DNA of 64,000 nt from Maribacter spongiicola. GTDB taxonomy: Bacteria; Bacteroidota; Bacteroidia; Flavobacteriales; Flavobacteriaceae. Shown here in pieces: positions 18,706 through 27,615 of the stretch. Both the position numbers and the translations under genes were made by a program. The notes under the pieces are model-generated. The model had not been told where the DNA came from. It saw only the letters and a program-made list of their open reading frames with translations, and made no database searches. Where the stretch lies: positions 62,001 to 126,000 of the forward strand of contig NZ_SOAY01000016.1 of the NCBI RefSeq assembly GCF_004364165.1, in the 5' to 3' direction. Position 1 is the first letter of the stretch, and each line of letters begins with the position of its first letter.

Positions 18706-19521
18706 ATGAAATTAAAAGCATCTCTTTTACTTATCGTTTGTACTTTCATTTCAATGAATTGTTTTTCACAAGACGATTCTATTTATTTTCCACAAGAAGA
18801 AATAATAATTGATGAGTGTGCAGATGCTCTAGATAAAAATGATTGCTTAAGTCTTAAAATTGAAAATGAAGTTCTTGATGTATTAGAAGGTTTATTAAAA
18901 AAGAGAAATCAGGAAATCGATACTTTAAAAACAAGGATAACTTTCGAATTAATTAATTTAAATCAGATCAATGTTGAAAGAATTCATACTTACATCAATG
19001 ATAAAAAACTGAATAAAAAATTCTCTAAAGAACTCAATCAAAGAATTGCTGAATTGCATGTTTTAAGAGTCGATAACAAAAAACCTATTAAGAATAGACC
19101 AAAATACAGCTTGAATTACGATTACCTAACAAACGATAATCTATTAAAAAAAATTCCTCTAGATAGTAGTTCTATTTTCAAAGGTGGTGTTATTGAAGAA
19201 GTGCCTTTATTTCCAAATCAGACAAGGGTAAATGATTTAACAGATAGAAAAACGTTTAATATCCTAATGCAACTTCATATAGGTTCTAACTTTGTTTATC
19301 CAAAAGAAGCCTTAGAAAAAAAGATCAGTGGCAGAGTAAGTATCATGTTCACTATTGACAAAGAAGGTAATGTTGGTGACATTAAAACAAAAGGTCCTGC
19401 ACCAATTTTAGAAAACGAAGCTCGAAGAATTATTTCATTACTGCCAAAATTTCAAATAGGAAGCCAAAATGGTGTACCTAAAAAAGTACCATACTCCATT
19501 CCTATTAACTTCAAGCTTTGA
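18706..19521 (+). CDS. secreted protein with TonB C-terminal domain
   Basis: A 271-residue protein. Residues 1-22 form a signal peptide (MKLKASLLLIVCTFISMNCF then SQ), followed by a helical, possibly coiled-coil segment (about 45-130, rich in Lys, Glu, Asn) and a TonB C-terminal domain (about 155-271, starting EEVPLFPNQ and ending YSIPINFKL). The last domain resembles that of the TonB at 6151-6855. There is no membrane anchor apart from the probably cleaved signal and no proline-rich linker, so it cannot act as a standard energy transducer unless the signal is retained. It is 3 bp after thyA, likely co-transcribed without an obvious functional link. Confidence 0.82.
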   Translation: MKLKASLLLIVCTFISMNCFSQDDSIYFPQEEIIIDECADALDKNDCLSLKIENEVLDVLEGLLKKRNQEIDTLKTRITFELINLNQINVERIHTYINDKKLNKKFSKELNQRIAELHVLRVDNKKPIKNRPKYSLNYDYLTNDNLLKKIPLDSSSIFKGGVIEEVPLFPNQTRVNDLTDRKTFNILMQLHIGSNFVYPKEALEKKISGRVSIMFTIDKEGNVGDIKTKGPAPILENEARRIISLLPKFQIGSQNGVPKKVPYSIPINFKL

Positions 19522-19596
19522 TAGTATCAATTTCTTAATTTATCAGGTTAAAACGGATTGATCATTTTTAGTTAACTTTCCATAAAAATTGTTTTC

Positions 19597-20757
19597 ATGG
19601 TCAGTACTGATACGTTCTTAGATTTCTTTTTAGAAACCAGAGAGCATACCGAGGCTATTTGCAAGCCTCTAGAAATTGAAGATTATGTGGTACAACCTAT
19701 CATTGACGTCTCTCCACCAAAATGGCACCTAGGTCATACGACTTGGTTTTTTGAAGAATTCATTCTTAAATCATACGATAAATCTTATACAGTTTTTGAT
19801 GATGATTTCTCGTTTGTATTTAACAGCTATTACGAAACCGTAGGTAAACGTGTGGTACGTGCAGACCGCGGTAATTTGTCTAGACCTTCAGTAAATAAGG
19901 TGTATGAATATAGACATTATGTGACTCAAGCAATGAAAAACTTTCTAGCATCTAATGAAGACAGCACATTATTAGCCGTTCTAGAAATTGGTATACATCA
20001 CGAAAAGCAACATCAAGAATTACTACTTACAGATATTAAATATATTCTCGGAAACAACCCGTTACTACCTAAATACTCAGACACTTTTAAGGAATTCACC
20101 ATTGAGAAAGACACTCAAAGCTGGATTTCTATGAGTGAAGGAATTTATGAGATAGGTCATAATTCTACTGACTTCTGTTTTGACAATGAATTAGGAAGAC
20201 ACAAAGTATATCTTCATGATTATCAAATATCGAATAAACTCGTTACCAATGCCGAATACATTGAATTCATTAAAGCAGGCGGATATAACCGTTTCGACCT
20301 TTGGCATGCCGCTGGATGGGATTGGGTACAGCAAAACCAAGTAACAGCGCCATTATACTGGCATGAGATTGACGGCGTTTGGCATTGCTATAGCCTTAAT
20401 GGATTAACTGAAGTTGATTTAGATGCGCCTGTTACCCATGTTTCTTATTTTGAAGCATTTGCCTTTGCTCAATATAAAGGATGTCGCCTACCTACCGAAT
20501 TTGAGTGGGAAGCCGCTCAGGAACAATTTAACTGGGGACAACGTTGGGAATGGACAGAAAGTGCCTACCTACCCTACCCTAATTATAAAAAAGTTGATGG
20601 AGCTTTAGGTGAATACAACGGCAAGTTTATGGTAAACCAAAAAGTACTCAGAGGCAGTTCTATTGCAACCCCTAACAAACATGCAAGACACACCTATCGC
20701 AACTTTTTTCCAACCGATTTAAAATGGCAGTTTACCGGAATAAGGTTAGCCAAATAA
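19597..20757 (+). CDS. egtB: ergothioneine biosynthesis sulfoxide synthase
   Basis: A 386-residue non-heme iron enzyme that joins a cysteine donor to hercynine. The N-terminal DinB-like domain holds the iron ligands: PPKWHLGHTTWFFEEF (His44/His47) and the H-x3-H-x-E motif HEKQHQE (His135, His139, Glu141). The C-terminal formylglycine-generating-like domain runs from about 180 (WISMSEGIYEIGH) to the end (HARHTYRNFFPTDLKWQFTG), the typical EgtB finish. egtD follows after 16 bp, so the pair is an operon. No egtA or egtC is present, which would fit the type of EgtB that uses free cysteine rather than gamma-glutamylcysteine; this is inference. Confidence 0.94.
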   Translation: MVSTDTFLDFFLETREHTEAICKPLEIEDYVVQPIIDVSPPKWHLGHTTWFFEEFILKSYDKSYTVFDDDFSFVFNSYYETVGKRVVRADRGNLSRPSVNKVYEYRHYVTQAMKNFLASNEDSTLLAVLEIGIHHEKQHQELLLTDIKYILGNNPLLPKYSDTFKEFTIEKDTQSWISMSEGIYEIGHNSTDFCFDNELGRHKVYLHDYQISNKLVTNAEYIEFIKAGGYNRFDLWHAAGWDWVQQNQVTAPLYWHEIDGVWHCYSLNGLTEVDLDAPVTHVSYFEAFAFAQYKGCRLPTEFEWEAAQEQFNWGQRWEWTESAYLPYPNYKKVDGALGEYNGKFMVNQKVLRGSSIATPNKHARHTYRNFFPTDLKWQFTGIRLAK

Positions 20758-20773
20758 ATACGACAGATTACGC

Positions 20774-21742
20774 ATGCAAGACACAAAGACGACAATTACC
20801 AGTATAAGTGATTTTGAAAAAGAAGTTTCCCAAGGCTTGACAGATAACCCCAAGCACTTATCTTCAATGTATTTTTACGACAAAAAAGGAGATAAGCTTT
20901 TTCAAGATATTATGGCAATGCCAACGTATTATCTTACCGATTCTGAATATGAAATTCTTGAGAACAATAAAGAAGAAATCTCAAATCTGTTTACTGGTTT
21001 TGAATCCTTCGACTTAATTGAACTTGGTGCTGGAGATGGAAAAAAGACCAAGATTCTATTAAAAGAATTCAGCGACCAAAAAATTGATTTTACTTATGTA
21101 CCCATTGATATAAGTGACAACGCATTAAATCAATTACAGCAATCTATTGAAATAGAACTACCTGATGTACAAGTTCAACCTTTTCAAGGCACATATTTTG
21201 AAGCGCTTAAAGAAATAAACAGTCGTGAGAACAGAAAAATAATTTTGTTTTTAGGTTCTAATATTGGCAACTTGGAGCATGAGCAAGCTGTTGTTTTCAT
21301 GAATAAGATTCAACAGCTAATGCAACCTGAAGACCTCTTATTTATGGGGTTTGACCAAAAGAAAAATCCGCAAACGATTTTAGATGCCTATAATGACAAA
21401 GAAGGGGTTACTGCAGCATTCAATAAAAATGTTCTTGCAAGAATAAACACCGAACTAAATGCAAACTTTGATTTAAAGCAGTTTTTACATTGGGAAGTCT
21501 ATAACCCCGAAACAGGAACCGCAAAGAGTTATTTAGTTTCAAAAATTGAACAAACTGTACACATTAAAAATTTAGAGCTGACCGTCGGTTTTAAGCAATG
21601 GGAGACCATACACACCGAAATTTCACAAAAGTACGATGATGAAATAATTACTTGGCTTGCGAAAGAATCTGGTTTAAAAATGACGACTTCGTATGAATCA
21701 ACAGCATATGGTTATAAAAACTGTGTCTTTAAAAAAGCTTAG
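20774..21742 (+). CDS. egtD: L-histidine N-alpha-methyltransferase
   Basis: A 322-residue SAM-dependent enzyme that trimethylates histidine to hercynine, the substrate of EgtB. N-terminal DNPKHLSSMYFYDKKGDKLF (about 21-40), then PTYYLTDSEYEIL (about 47-59), then the SAM motif LIELGAGDGKKTKILL (about 78-93) are the family hallmarks. LGSNIGNLEHEQA (about 156-168) and MGFDQKKNPQTILDAYND (about 184-201) form the remaining conserved core. Length matches EgtD. It is immediately downstream of egtB and ends before a bidirectional terminator. Confidence 0.95.
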   Translation: MQDTKTTITSISDFEKEVSQGLTDNPKHLSSMYFYDKKGDKLFQDIMAMPTYYLTDSEYEILENNKEEISNLFTGFESFDLIELGAGDGKKTKILLKEFSDQKIDFTYVPIDISDNALNQLQQSIEIELPDVQVQPFQGTYFEALKEINSRENRKIILFLGSNIGNLEHEQAVVFMNKIQQLMQPEDLLFMGFDQKKNPQTILDAYNDKEGVTAAFNKNVLARINTELNANFDLKQFLHWEVYNPETGTAKSYLVSKIEQTVHIKNLELTVGFKQWETIHTEISQKYDDEIITWLAKESGLKMTTSYESTAYGYKNCVFKKA

Positions 21743-21762
21743 ATGCTACTACCAAATAGTAT

Positions 21763-21797
21763 AAAAAAAGCCTGCTATATAAAATAGCAGGCTTTCT
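21763..21797. terminator. bidirectional rho-independent terminator
   Basis: Perfect 12-bp stem AAAGCCTGCTAT / ATAGCAGGCTTT with a 4-nt loop, A-tract on the left and T-rich right side. It sits between convergent egtD (+) and the CBM48 gene (-). Confidence 0.93.
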
Positions 21798-21817
21798 ATA
21801 TTTCAGTATTATTTCTA

Positions 21818-22114
21818 TTACAATTCTAATACAGCATTCTCAGAACCAGCGAAATCATTCCATTGGTAACGATCAGCCTCACCATCGTTTACATATTCTC
21901 CGTCAACAATGTATTTGAATTCAAATGAGTTCTCTTTTGGAAGATCAAAAGTCCCTTTAAAAGAGCCATTCTTTTGTTTCTTCAATGCGCTCTTTTTTGC
22001 GTTCCAGTTATTGAAATCGCCTACAACAGCTACTTTTTTTGCATCGTCTGTAGGTACCGTAAAAGTAACCTTACATACTGGCTTAGTTTTTAAATATTTT
22101 TTTGCAATTGCCAT
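21818..22114 (-). CDS. isoamylase early-set / CBM48-like glycogen-binding domain protein
   Basis: A 98-residue protein consisting almost entirely of one E-set/CBM48-like beta-sandwich: VTFTVPTDDAKKVAVVGDFN (about 17-36), the hallmark NNWNAKKSALKKQKNGSFKG (about 36-55) and FEFKYIVDGEYVNDGEA (about 64-80). The same fold is found in AMPK-beta, where it binds glycogen, and in branching enzymes. There is no signal peptide, so it is cytosolic. Small stand-alone proteins of this type are widespread in flavobacteria; partners and ligands are unknown. It is a monocistronic gene between egtD and a class V PLP enzyme. Confidence 0.87.
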   Translation of the reverse strand: MAIAKKYLKTKPVCKVTFTVPTDDAKKVAVVGDFNNWNAKKSALKKQKNGSFKGTFDLPKENSFEFKYIVDGEYVNDGEADRYQWNDFAGSENAVLEL

Positions 22115-22262
22115 GATATTAAGTTTAATATTTAAAGCAAAACTAGCATAATAAAATACTCATTTACAACACTTAAGCAATTTTTATCAAATCCTTAATA
22201 TTTATGCTTTTTATAGATGTTCAACGAAATTTAACCCTACAAAATTACTTAATTGTGAATAG

Positions 22263-23348
22263 CTACTTTCCTGTTTTTAAGATTTTTACAATTGCATCTA
22301 TTTCTGCTTCGGTATTATAGAAATGAAAACTTAAACGAACTCCGTCGCCTCTTTGGGCACAAAACACGTCATTGTCTATTAGTTTTTGATAAGTAGCTTC
22401 GTTTGCTTTGATATTAAAAATGGTACTATGCTGCTTTCTCCCCGTAACAGCATCAGATAATAGTCCTAACTTTTGAAATTCTGACTTTCCCTTTTCTGAT
22501 AAATTACGGTTGTGTTCTGTTATTTTATCCATCCCTATTCTTTCAAAAAAATCTAGAGAAAACTTTAAACTTCCAAAAATTAGCGATGACAGATGGCCCG
22601 GCTCGAATTTCTTAGCAAATCTAATTTCATCTTTTTTATCAAAATCTCCGTCGGCAGCATTAAAGCCAATATTATTTATTGCGAACTCATTTTTAACTTG
22701 ATCTGAAAACAACATAAATCCGTTACCATAACCAGCCAATAACCATTTATAGGCACTAGCACCTAAAACATCAATACCTGAATTATCAAAATCAAAGCTA
22801 GTACTACCACAAAACTGGGTACCATCTACAATGATGATTAAATTAGGATGCTGTTTTTTTAAATCTTTCAAAAAACCTAAATCAATGGCAAAACCATCAA
22901 GCCACTGCACCAAGCTTAAAGCAAGTACATCGATTTTCTGATTTGATATTGTTTCTTGAATACGCTCTTCTAAATCAGCAGACATAGCTATATAGGAGAC
23001 CTCAAAATCTCTATTCTCAAAACTCCAATTAAGAGAAGGATAATCATTCTCTACAAGTAGCACCTTTTTCTTAGAATTCAATCCTTCTAACAACACATTA
23101 AGTCCTGATGAAAAATTGCTAACCAATGCTACGTTCTCTTGTTTACAATTAAAGAACTTACCAACGCTTGTACGCGTATCTGAAATCACTTTTAAAGATT
23201 GTTCGCGCATATCGCTACCATCTACTAAAAAGTCTAGATCATGCTCTTGCCGCCATTCTAACAGAGAATCATACAGCAAACCATACACAGCGGTGTTCGC
23301 ATAAATACCTTTTCTTAATACCGGGAATTCTTTTCTAAATTTTTCCAT
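22263..23348 (-). CDS. class V aminotransferase-fold PLP enzyme (possible C-S lyase)
   Basis: A 361-residue fold-type I enzyme of the class V aminotransferase / cysteine desulfurase superfamily. VALVSNFSSGLNVLLEGL (about 73-90) provides the phosphate-contact region, IIIVDGTQFCGS (about 169-180) contains the PLP-pyridine Asp, and DVLGASAYKWLLAGYGNGF (about 190-208) carries the Schiff-base Lys. There is no conserved cysteine loop like that of IscS/SufS. Substrate is unknown. The class includes kynureninase, isopenicillin N epimerase and EgtE; its nearness to egtBD makes a C-S lyase role worth testing, but it lies on the opposite strand. A -7-like TATCTTTG on the minus strand is at 23387-23394. 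Confidence 0.8.
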   Translation of the reverse strand: MEKFRKEFPVLRKGIYANTAVYGLLYDSLLEWRQEHDLDFLVDGSDMREQSLKVISDTRTSVGKFFNCKQENVALVSNFSSGLNVLLEGLNSKKKVLLVENDYPSLNWSFENRDFEVSYIAMSADLEERIQETISNQKIDVLALSLVQWLDGFAIDLGFLKDLKKQHPNLIIIVDGTQFCGSTSFDFDNSGIDVLGASAYKWLLAGYGNGFMLFSDQVKNEFAINNIGFNAADGDFDKKDEIRFAKKFEPGHLSSLIFGSLKFSLDFFERIGMDKITEHNRNLSEKGKSEFQKLGLLSDAVTGRKQHSTIFNIKANEATYQKLIDNDVFCAQRGDGVRLSFHFYNTEAEIDAIVKILKTGK

Positions 23349-23402
23349 TGATTATAGCGTATAATACATTTCCTGTATCTTTATACCAAAGATAGGAAGA
23401 GT

Positions 23403-23804
23403 ATGTTTTCTAGAAATAAAAATACCTCCAAATTAGATTTAGAGCAGCATGAGCTATTAGAGAATGCTCAAAAAAGGATTAAACAGAAAAAACGCCTTTA
23501 TACACATTTCGTAGTATTTTTAGTTGGTAGTGTTTTCTTGGTGCTTATCAATAAAATATTGAAATACGGACAGGAATATAATTGGTTCGTTTGGGCAATT
23601 ACCTTTTGGGGATTTCTATTTGTTCTACACATTTTCAATGTTTTTGTCACCAATAAATTTATGGGTAATGACTGGGAACGTTCACAACGTGAGAAATTAG
23701 TAGCGAAGCAAAAGAAACGCATTGCCGAAATGGAAAAAGAGATTGAACAGGAAATAAAACTACCTACCGCAATTGAACCTGAACCTAAAAAAAAATTACT
23801 TTGA
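23403..23804 (+). CDS. 2TM domain-containing membrane protein
   Basis: A 133-residue protein with two closely spaced transmembrane helices (about 35-53, THFVVFLVGSVFLVLIN; and about 62-82, FVWAITFWGFLFVLHIFN) flanked by basic helices, matching the 2TM domain. In Bacteroidota this domain also caps some LytTR histidine kinases; here it stands alone. The C-terminal half is a charged, probably coiled helix (about 95-120). Function is unknown. Its stop codon overlaps the TTG start of folA (TTGA), so the two are translationally coupled. Confidence 0.85.
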   Translation: MFSRNKNTSKLDLEQHELLENAQKRIKQKKRLYTHFVVFLVGSVFLVLINKILKYGQEYNWFVWAITFWGFLFVLHIFNVFVTNKFMGNDWERSQREKLVAKQKKRIAEMEKEIEQEIKLPTAIEPEPKKKLL

Positions 23805-24316
23805 GCACACTTATAATGATAGCTGCGGCAGCAGAAAACAACGCCTTAGGCAAAGACAACGATTTGCTATGGCATTTACCAGATGATTTTAAAAGATTTA
23901 AAAACTTAACGTCCGGTCATAAAATTATCATGGGGAGAAAAACATATGAAAGTTTTCCTAAGCCCTTACCGAACAGAACTCACATTATTATTACCAGAGA
24001 TAAAAATTACTCGGTAGACTATGATGAGTGTATTGTAGTGCACTCTCTTGATGAAGCTATAGACTTAGTTAACAATGAAATTGCCTTTATAATTGGTGGT
24101 GGAGAAATTTACAAGCAAGGAGAAAAACGTTCTGATAAAATAGAACTTACCCGTGTGCATGCCACTTTTGAAAATGCAGATACTTTCTTTCCTGAAATTG
24201 ACGAAAACTATTGGATGTTAACGCAGCAAGAATTTCATCCTACAGACGAAAAACATAAATTATCTTTCACTTATTTGACTTACGTTAAAAAAGAAAATAC
24301 GCTTAAAAGTCTTTAA
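23801..24316 (+). CDS. folA: dihydrofolate reductase
   Basis: A 171-residue DHFR that regenerates tetrahydrofolate using NADPH. The N-terminal strand and loop IMIAAAAENNALGKDNDLLW (about 5-24), HLPDDFKRFKNLT with the catalytic acidic Asp (about 25-37), the NADPH-binding GHKIIMGRKTYESF (about 39-52) and IIGGGEIYKQ (about 99-108) are all present. The TTG at 23801 is preferred as start because the ATG at 23816 would remove part of the first beta-strand. It overlaps the upstream 2TM gene by 4 bp and the convergent murI by 14 bp. It complements thyA, folC and pabBC in this window. Confidence 0.95.
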   Translation: MSTLIMIAAAAENNALGKDNDLLWHLPDDFKRFKNLTSGHKIIMGRKTYESFPKPLPNRTHIIITRDKNYSVDYDECIVVHSLDEAIDLVNNEIAFIIGGGEIYKQGEKRSDKIELTRVHATFENADTFFPEIDENYWMLTQQEFHPTDEKHKLSFTYLTYVKKENTLKSL

Positions 24317-25091
24317 AAGCTACGCTTAAATTTAACTGTGGCATATTTAAAATACTAGCCAGCACTTTTTCATTGCCATTGGTATAAAATTGATGTAAAC
24401 CTTGTTGTGTAGCACCTGTTAACAATTCATTTTCCTCTAAAACCGTTTTCGTTTGTCGCGCCACTGCTTGACCAGAGTCTATAATAGTTACATTCTCTGG
24501 TAACATTTTTTTCAATAATGGAATTAAATATGGGTAATGGGTACAGCCCAATACCAAATAATCCATCCCCTTTTCGAGCATAGGTTTTATATAACCTTCT
24601 AATAACTGGTATAATTCATCGCTCTGTAGGTTTCCGTTTTCGATCATCTCCACTAAACCGGTGCCTCGTTGTTCTAACACTGTTATACCGGCAGCATGAT
24701 TTTTTGAGGTACTATGAAACAGACTACTCGATAAGGTCCCCTTAGTAGCTAACACACCCACAATTTTAGTTTTGGTATTTATAGCCGCAGGTTTTAGTGC
24801 CGGCTCAATACCTATAAAAGGCACATTATAGTTCGCCCTTAAATAATCGATGGCGTTTGTCGTTGCCGTATTACAGGCAACGACTATAATTTTACAACCT
24901 TGGCTTAATAAATATTCAGTATTCTTTATACTCAGCTCTAGTATTCGCTCTTTAGATTTTTCACCATAAGGCGCATTCTTACTATCTGCCAAATAAATAC
25001 AATTTTCATTTGGCAAAAGTTCTTGTATTTCGCCCCATATAGATGTGCCGCCAATACCAGAATCAAAAATACCTATTTGCCTATCATCCAT
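24303..25091 (-). CDS. murI: glutamate racemase
   Basis: A 262-residue enzyme that makes D-glutamate for peptidoglycan. The two catalytic cysteines are in VVACNTATTNAIDYLR (about 70-85) and LVLGCTHYPYLIPLL (about 176-190). N-terminal GIFDSGIGGTSIW is the substrate-binding motif. The 3' end overlaps the convergent folA by 14 bp. The upstream gene (pafA) ends just 1 bp before its start, so it may be read as the second gene of a pafA-murI transcript. Confidence 0.95.
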   Translation of the reverse strand: MDDRQIGIFDSGIGGTSIWGEIQELLPNENCIYLADSKNAPYGEKSKERILELSIKNTEYLLSQGCKIIVVACNTATTNAIDYLRANYNVPFIGIEPALKPAAINTKTKIVGVLATKGTLSSSLFHSTSKNHAAGITVLEQRGTGLVEMIENGNLQSDELYQLLEGYIKPMLEKGMDYLVLGCTHYPYLIPLLKKMLPENVTIIDSGQAVARQTKTVLEENELLTGATQQGLHQFYTNGNEKVLASILNMPQLNLSVAFKDF

Positions 25092-25092
25092 A

Positions 25093-26760
25093 TTATTTAA
25101 ACACCTCTGTTATAGGTTTACCGGTTGTACCATTAGGAAAAGATATACCTAACAACGCTGAAATGGTTGGTGCAATATCAGGAATCTCTGTTCTGTTAAA
25201 TGTAGAACCCGGTTTTATTCCCATACCATAAAACAATAACGGTGCATGTGTATCATAAATTTGTGGTGAGCCATGTGTAGAACCGGTAGAACCATAAGAA
25301 ATAAAACCTGGCTTCAACACTACCAATACATCACCTGATCGCTTTTGGTTATAACCGTTCTGCAATATATAAGGTATACCAGAAGTATAGTTAGTACTCC
25401 ACATATGATTGGCAGTATATACTCTATCTATAGCATCGTAATCTAAAATTTCTTGTGCTATTTCAACTTGAACTTCTGCCAGACTTAAATCTAGATTTTT
25501 TACAATTTTATGATCTAAGAATATTTGATCGTTAGAATAGTTTTTAACTATATCTTCTGTACCATACTTATACTGCAAAAACTCGGCTAACCTCTTTTTA
25601 TTCGCTACTGTTTCTATATAACCAGATGGTATTTTTACACTCTTTAAATACGTTGGCACTTCAATAGCCGCATGATCTGCTGTTAAAAACAACGTATACT
25701 GCCCTTCTCCTACATTCTTATCTAATGCCTTGAACAATCTTTCTAAATCTGCATCTAACCTTAAATAAGTATCTTGAACTTCTTTAGAATTCACCCCATA
25801 CATATGCCCAACATAATCGGTACTTGAAAAACTTACCGCAAGAAAATCTGTAATATCATCTTTACCCAAACCTTCTTGCTTTAATGCTTCTATAGCAAAA
25901 TCTGCAGTTAACGAATTACCAAAAGGTGTAGCCTTTATAATATCAAAATCTTTGGTCTTGTCTAATAATGCCGGAGCATTATGAGGGAATGAGGTTGTAG
26001 ATTCTCCTTCAAATTTTCCTTCAAAAAGGTTATTATCTGTTCCACTTTCTCTATACTCCTTGATATCTTTTAACGTATTCCACTCTCTTTTATATGATTG
26101 TGCCGTACCTGATGAATTGAAATCATTAACCCATTTGGGTAGCTCGTTCATGTAATAAGAACTTGTTATCCAATTCCCTTCATTTGCACCATGAAACCAA
26201 TACGCTGCATTAGCCGTGTGCCCACCAGGTAAAACTGCACCTCTGTCTTTTAGAGCAATGGCAATGGTCTTACCTTGCATTTGGTTATTTAAGCGTAACT
26301 CGTCTGTTAATGTCGTAACCCCCATACGGTGCGGTGACATTTGCCCAGCATCTGAAGTTGTACCTACCGAAGTGTATGAATCATCGCCGGCACAATACAC
26401 ACTTTTATCTATTTCTTTATCGTACCAATTGTTACCGATAATGCCATGTACTGCTGGCGTGGTGCCTGTATATACAGAAGTATGCCCTGGGCCTGTACTT
26501 GTAGGCGCATAATTAAAATGGTTGTTCTTGCAATTAAAGCCTTGCTCTACAAGTCTTTTAAATCCGTCATTTCCAAAATGATCATAAAAACGGGTTAGAT
26601 AATCATATCGCATTTGGTCTACCACAATACCAACCACCAATTTTGGCTTCACCCGTAATAAATCGTCGGTCGTATTATCTTTGTTTTTCTTTTGCGCTGT
26701 TAAACTACTTGTCAACAACAATGTAACCATCAATAATGATGTACTTAAAATTATTTTCAT
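25093..26760 (-). CDS. pafA: PafA-type alkaline phosphatase
   Basis: A 555-residue periplasmic or secreted phosphomonoesterase of the alkaline phosphatase superfamily, close to flavobacterial PafA. ATG at 26760 is preferred over a TTG at 26787 because it starts a clean signal peptide (MKIILSTSLLMVTLLLTSSL) and because a -7-like TACTTTTG on the minus strand (26785-26792) overlaps the longer start. The nucleophile Thr is in NYAPTSTGPGHTSVYTG (about 84-100), followed by an Asn in GIIGNNW (about 107-113). The monoesterase-type Lys/Arg pair is in ALKDRGAVLPGG (Lys171, Arg173). Metal ligands appear in DHAAIEVP and the C-terminal STHGSP. It would release phosphate from organic phosphomonoesters. Confidence 0.92.
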   Translation of the reverse strand: MKIILSTSLLMVTLLLTSSLTAQKKNKDNTTDDLLRVKPKLVVGIVVDQMRYDYLTRFYDHFGNDGFKRLVEQGFNCKNNHFNYAPTSTGPGHTSVYTGTTPAVHGIIGNNWYDKEIDKSVYCAGDDSYTSVGTTSDAGQMSPHRMGVTTLTDELRLNNQMQGKTIAIALKDRGAVLPGGHTANAAYWFHGANEGNWITSSYYMNELPKWVNDFNSSGTAQSYKREWNTLKDIKEYRESGTDNNLFEGKFEGESTTSFPHNAPALLDKTKDFDIIKATPFGNSLTADFAIEALKQEGLGKDDITDFLAVSFSSTDYVGHMYGVNSKEVQDTYLRLDADLERLFKALDKNVGEGQYTLFLTADHAAIEVPTYLKSVKIPSGYIETVANKKRLAEFLQYKYGTEDIVKNYSNDQIFLDHKIVKNLDLSLAEVQVEIAQEILDYDAIDRVYTANHMWSTNYTSGIPYILQNGYNQKRSGDVLVVLKPGFISYGSTGSTHGSPQIYDTHAPLLFYGMGIKPGSTFNRTEIPDIAPTISALLGISFPNGTTGKPITEVFK

Positions 26761-26877
26761 TTTGATACTGGTGAGATTGAAACGCAAAAGTAAATAATTT
26801 CGACGTTTAAAGTTTAAACGGAGGTTAAATCAAGTCCTTTATTGTTATTTTTACGATAAGAAATTTATTTGTAAAGA

Positions 26878-27615
26878 ATGAACTATTTAGCATCTGTAGG
26901 AAGCTATGCAATTATGATCCGAGAGGTTTTTAAAAAACCTACGAAATGGAGAATAATGAAATCACTTATTTTTAAGGAAATAGATGAGCTAATCTTTAGC
27001 TCATTGGGTATTATTATATTCATCTCCTTTTTTATAGGTGCCGTTGTAGCTATACAAACTGCCCTCAACCTTACCAACCCATTAATACCGAGAAACCTTA
27101 TTGGTTTCGCGACAAGGCAATCTGTAATATTAGAGTTTGCACCTACGTTCGTTTCTATAATTATGGCTGGTAAAGTGGGATCATATATTACATCTAGTAT
27201 CGGTACCATGAGAGTTACCGAACAAATTGATGCGCTTGAGGTAATGGGTGTAAACTCATTAAATTACTTAGTATTCCCAAAAATAATTGCAATGCTATTT
27301 TACCCTTTTGCAATTGCAATTTCAATGTACGTCGGAATATTCGGTGGATGGATGGCTGGTGTTTTCGGCGGATTCTTAACTAGTGAAGATTTTATAACCG
27401 GACTACAAACAGATTTTGTACCCTTTCATATCGCTTATGCATTTGTAAAAACATTGATTTTTGCCTTTGTAATCGCTACAATACCATCGTTTCATGGATT
27501 TTATATGCGAGGTGGAGCTTTAGAGGTTGGGAAGGCAAGTACGACAGCGTTCGTTTGGACGAGTGTTGTAATTATCATACTCAACTACATATTAACCCAA
27601 CTTTTACTAGGATAA
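26878..27615 (+). CDS. mlaE: MlaE-type ABC transporter permease
   Basis: A 245-residue permease of the MlaE/YrbE family for lipid transport between membranes. About five hydrophobic segments are seen; family motifs are RNLIGFATRQSVILEFAPTF (about 72-91), GKVGSYITSSIGTMRVTEQI (about 98-117), the EQIDALEVMGVN coupling-helix region (about 115-126) and the late LNYILTQLLLG end. The stop overlaps the ATP-binding subunit's start (TAATG). The MCE-domain substrate-binding protein (MlaD) is not next to it and would be encoded elsewhere. Confidence 0.93.
   Translation: MNYLASVGSYAIMIREVFKKPTKWRIMKSLIFKEIDELIFSSLGIIIFISFFIGAVVAIQTALNLTNPLIPRNLIGFATRQSVILEFAPTFVSIIMAGKVGSYITSSIGTMRVTEQIDALEVMGVNSLNYLVFPKIIAMLFYPFAIAISMYVGIFGGWMAGVFGGFLTSEDFITGLQTDFVPFHIAYAFVKTLIFAFVIATIPSFHGFYMRGGALEVGKASTTAFVWTSVVIIILNYILTQLLLG

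Noticed and set aside
19518-19530. 13-bp palindrome TTGATAGTATCAA over the stop codon of the TonB-domain gene
   Set aside because: Short, AT-rich, without T-tract or conserved placement; probably chance.
20629-20640. TGGTAAACCA inside egtB, an exact reverse complement of the susC operator core
   Set aside because: It lies deep in coding sequence with no promoter; a 10-bp match is expected by chance at this length.
27555-27614. Upstream extension of the MlaF frame by 20 residues
   Set aside because: It lies within mlaE and does not resemble an ABC ATPase N-terminus; the ATG at 27615 overlaps the mlaE stop and gives the family start.
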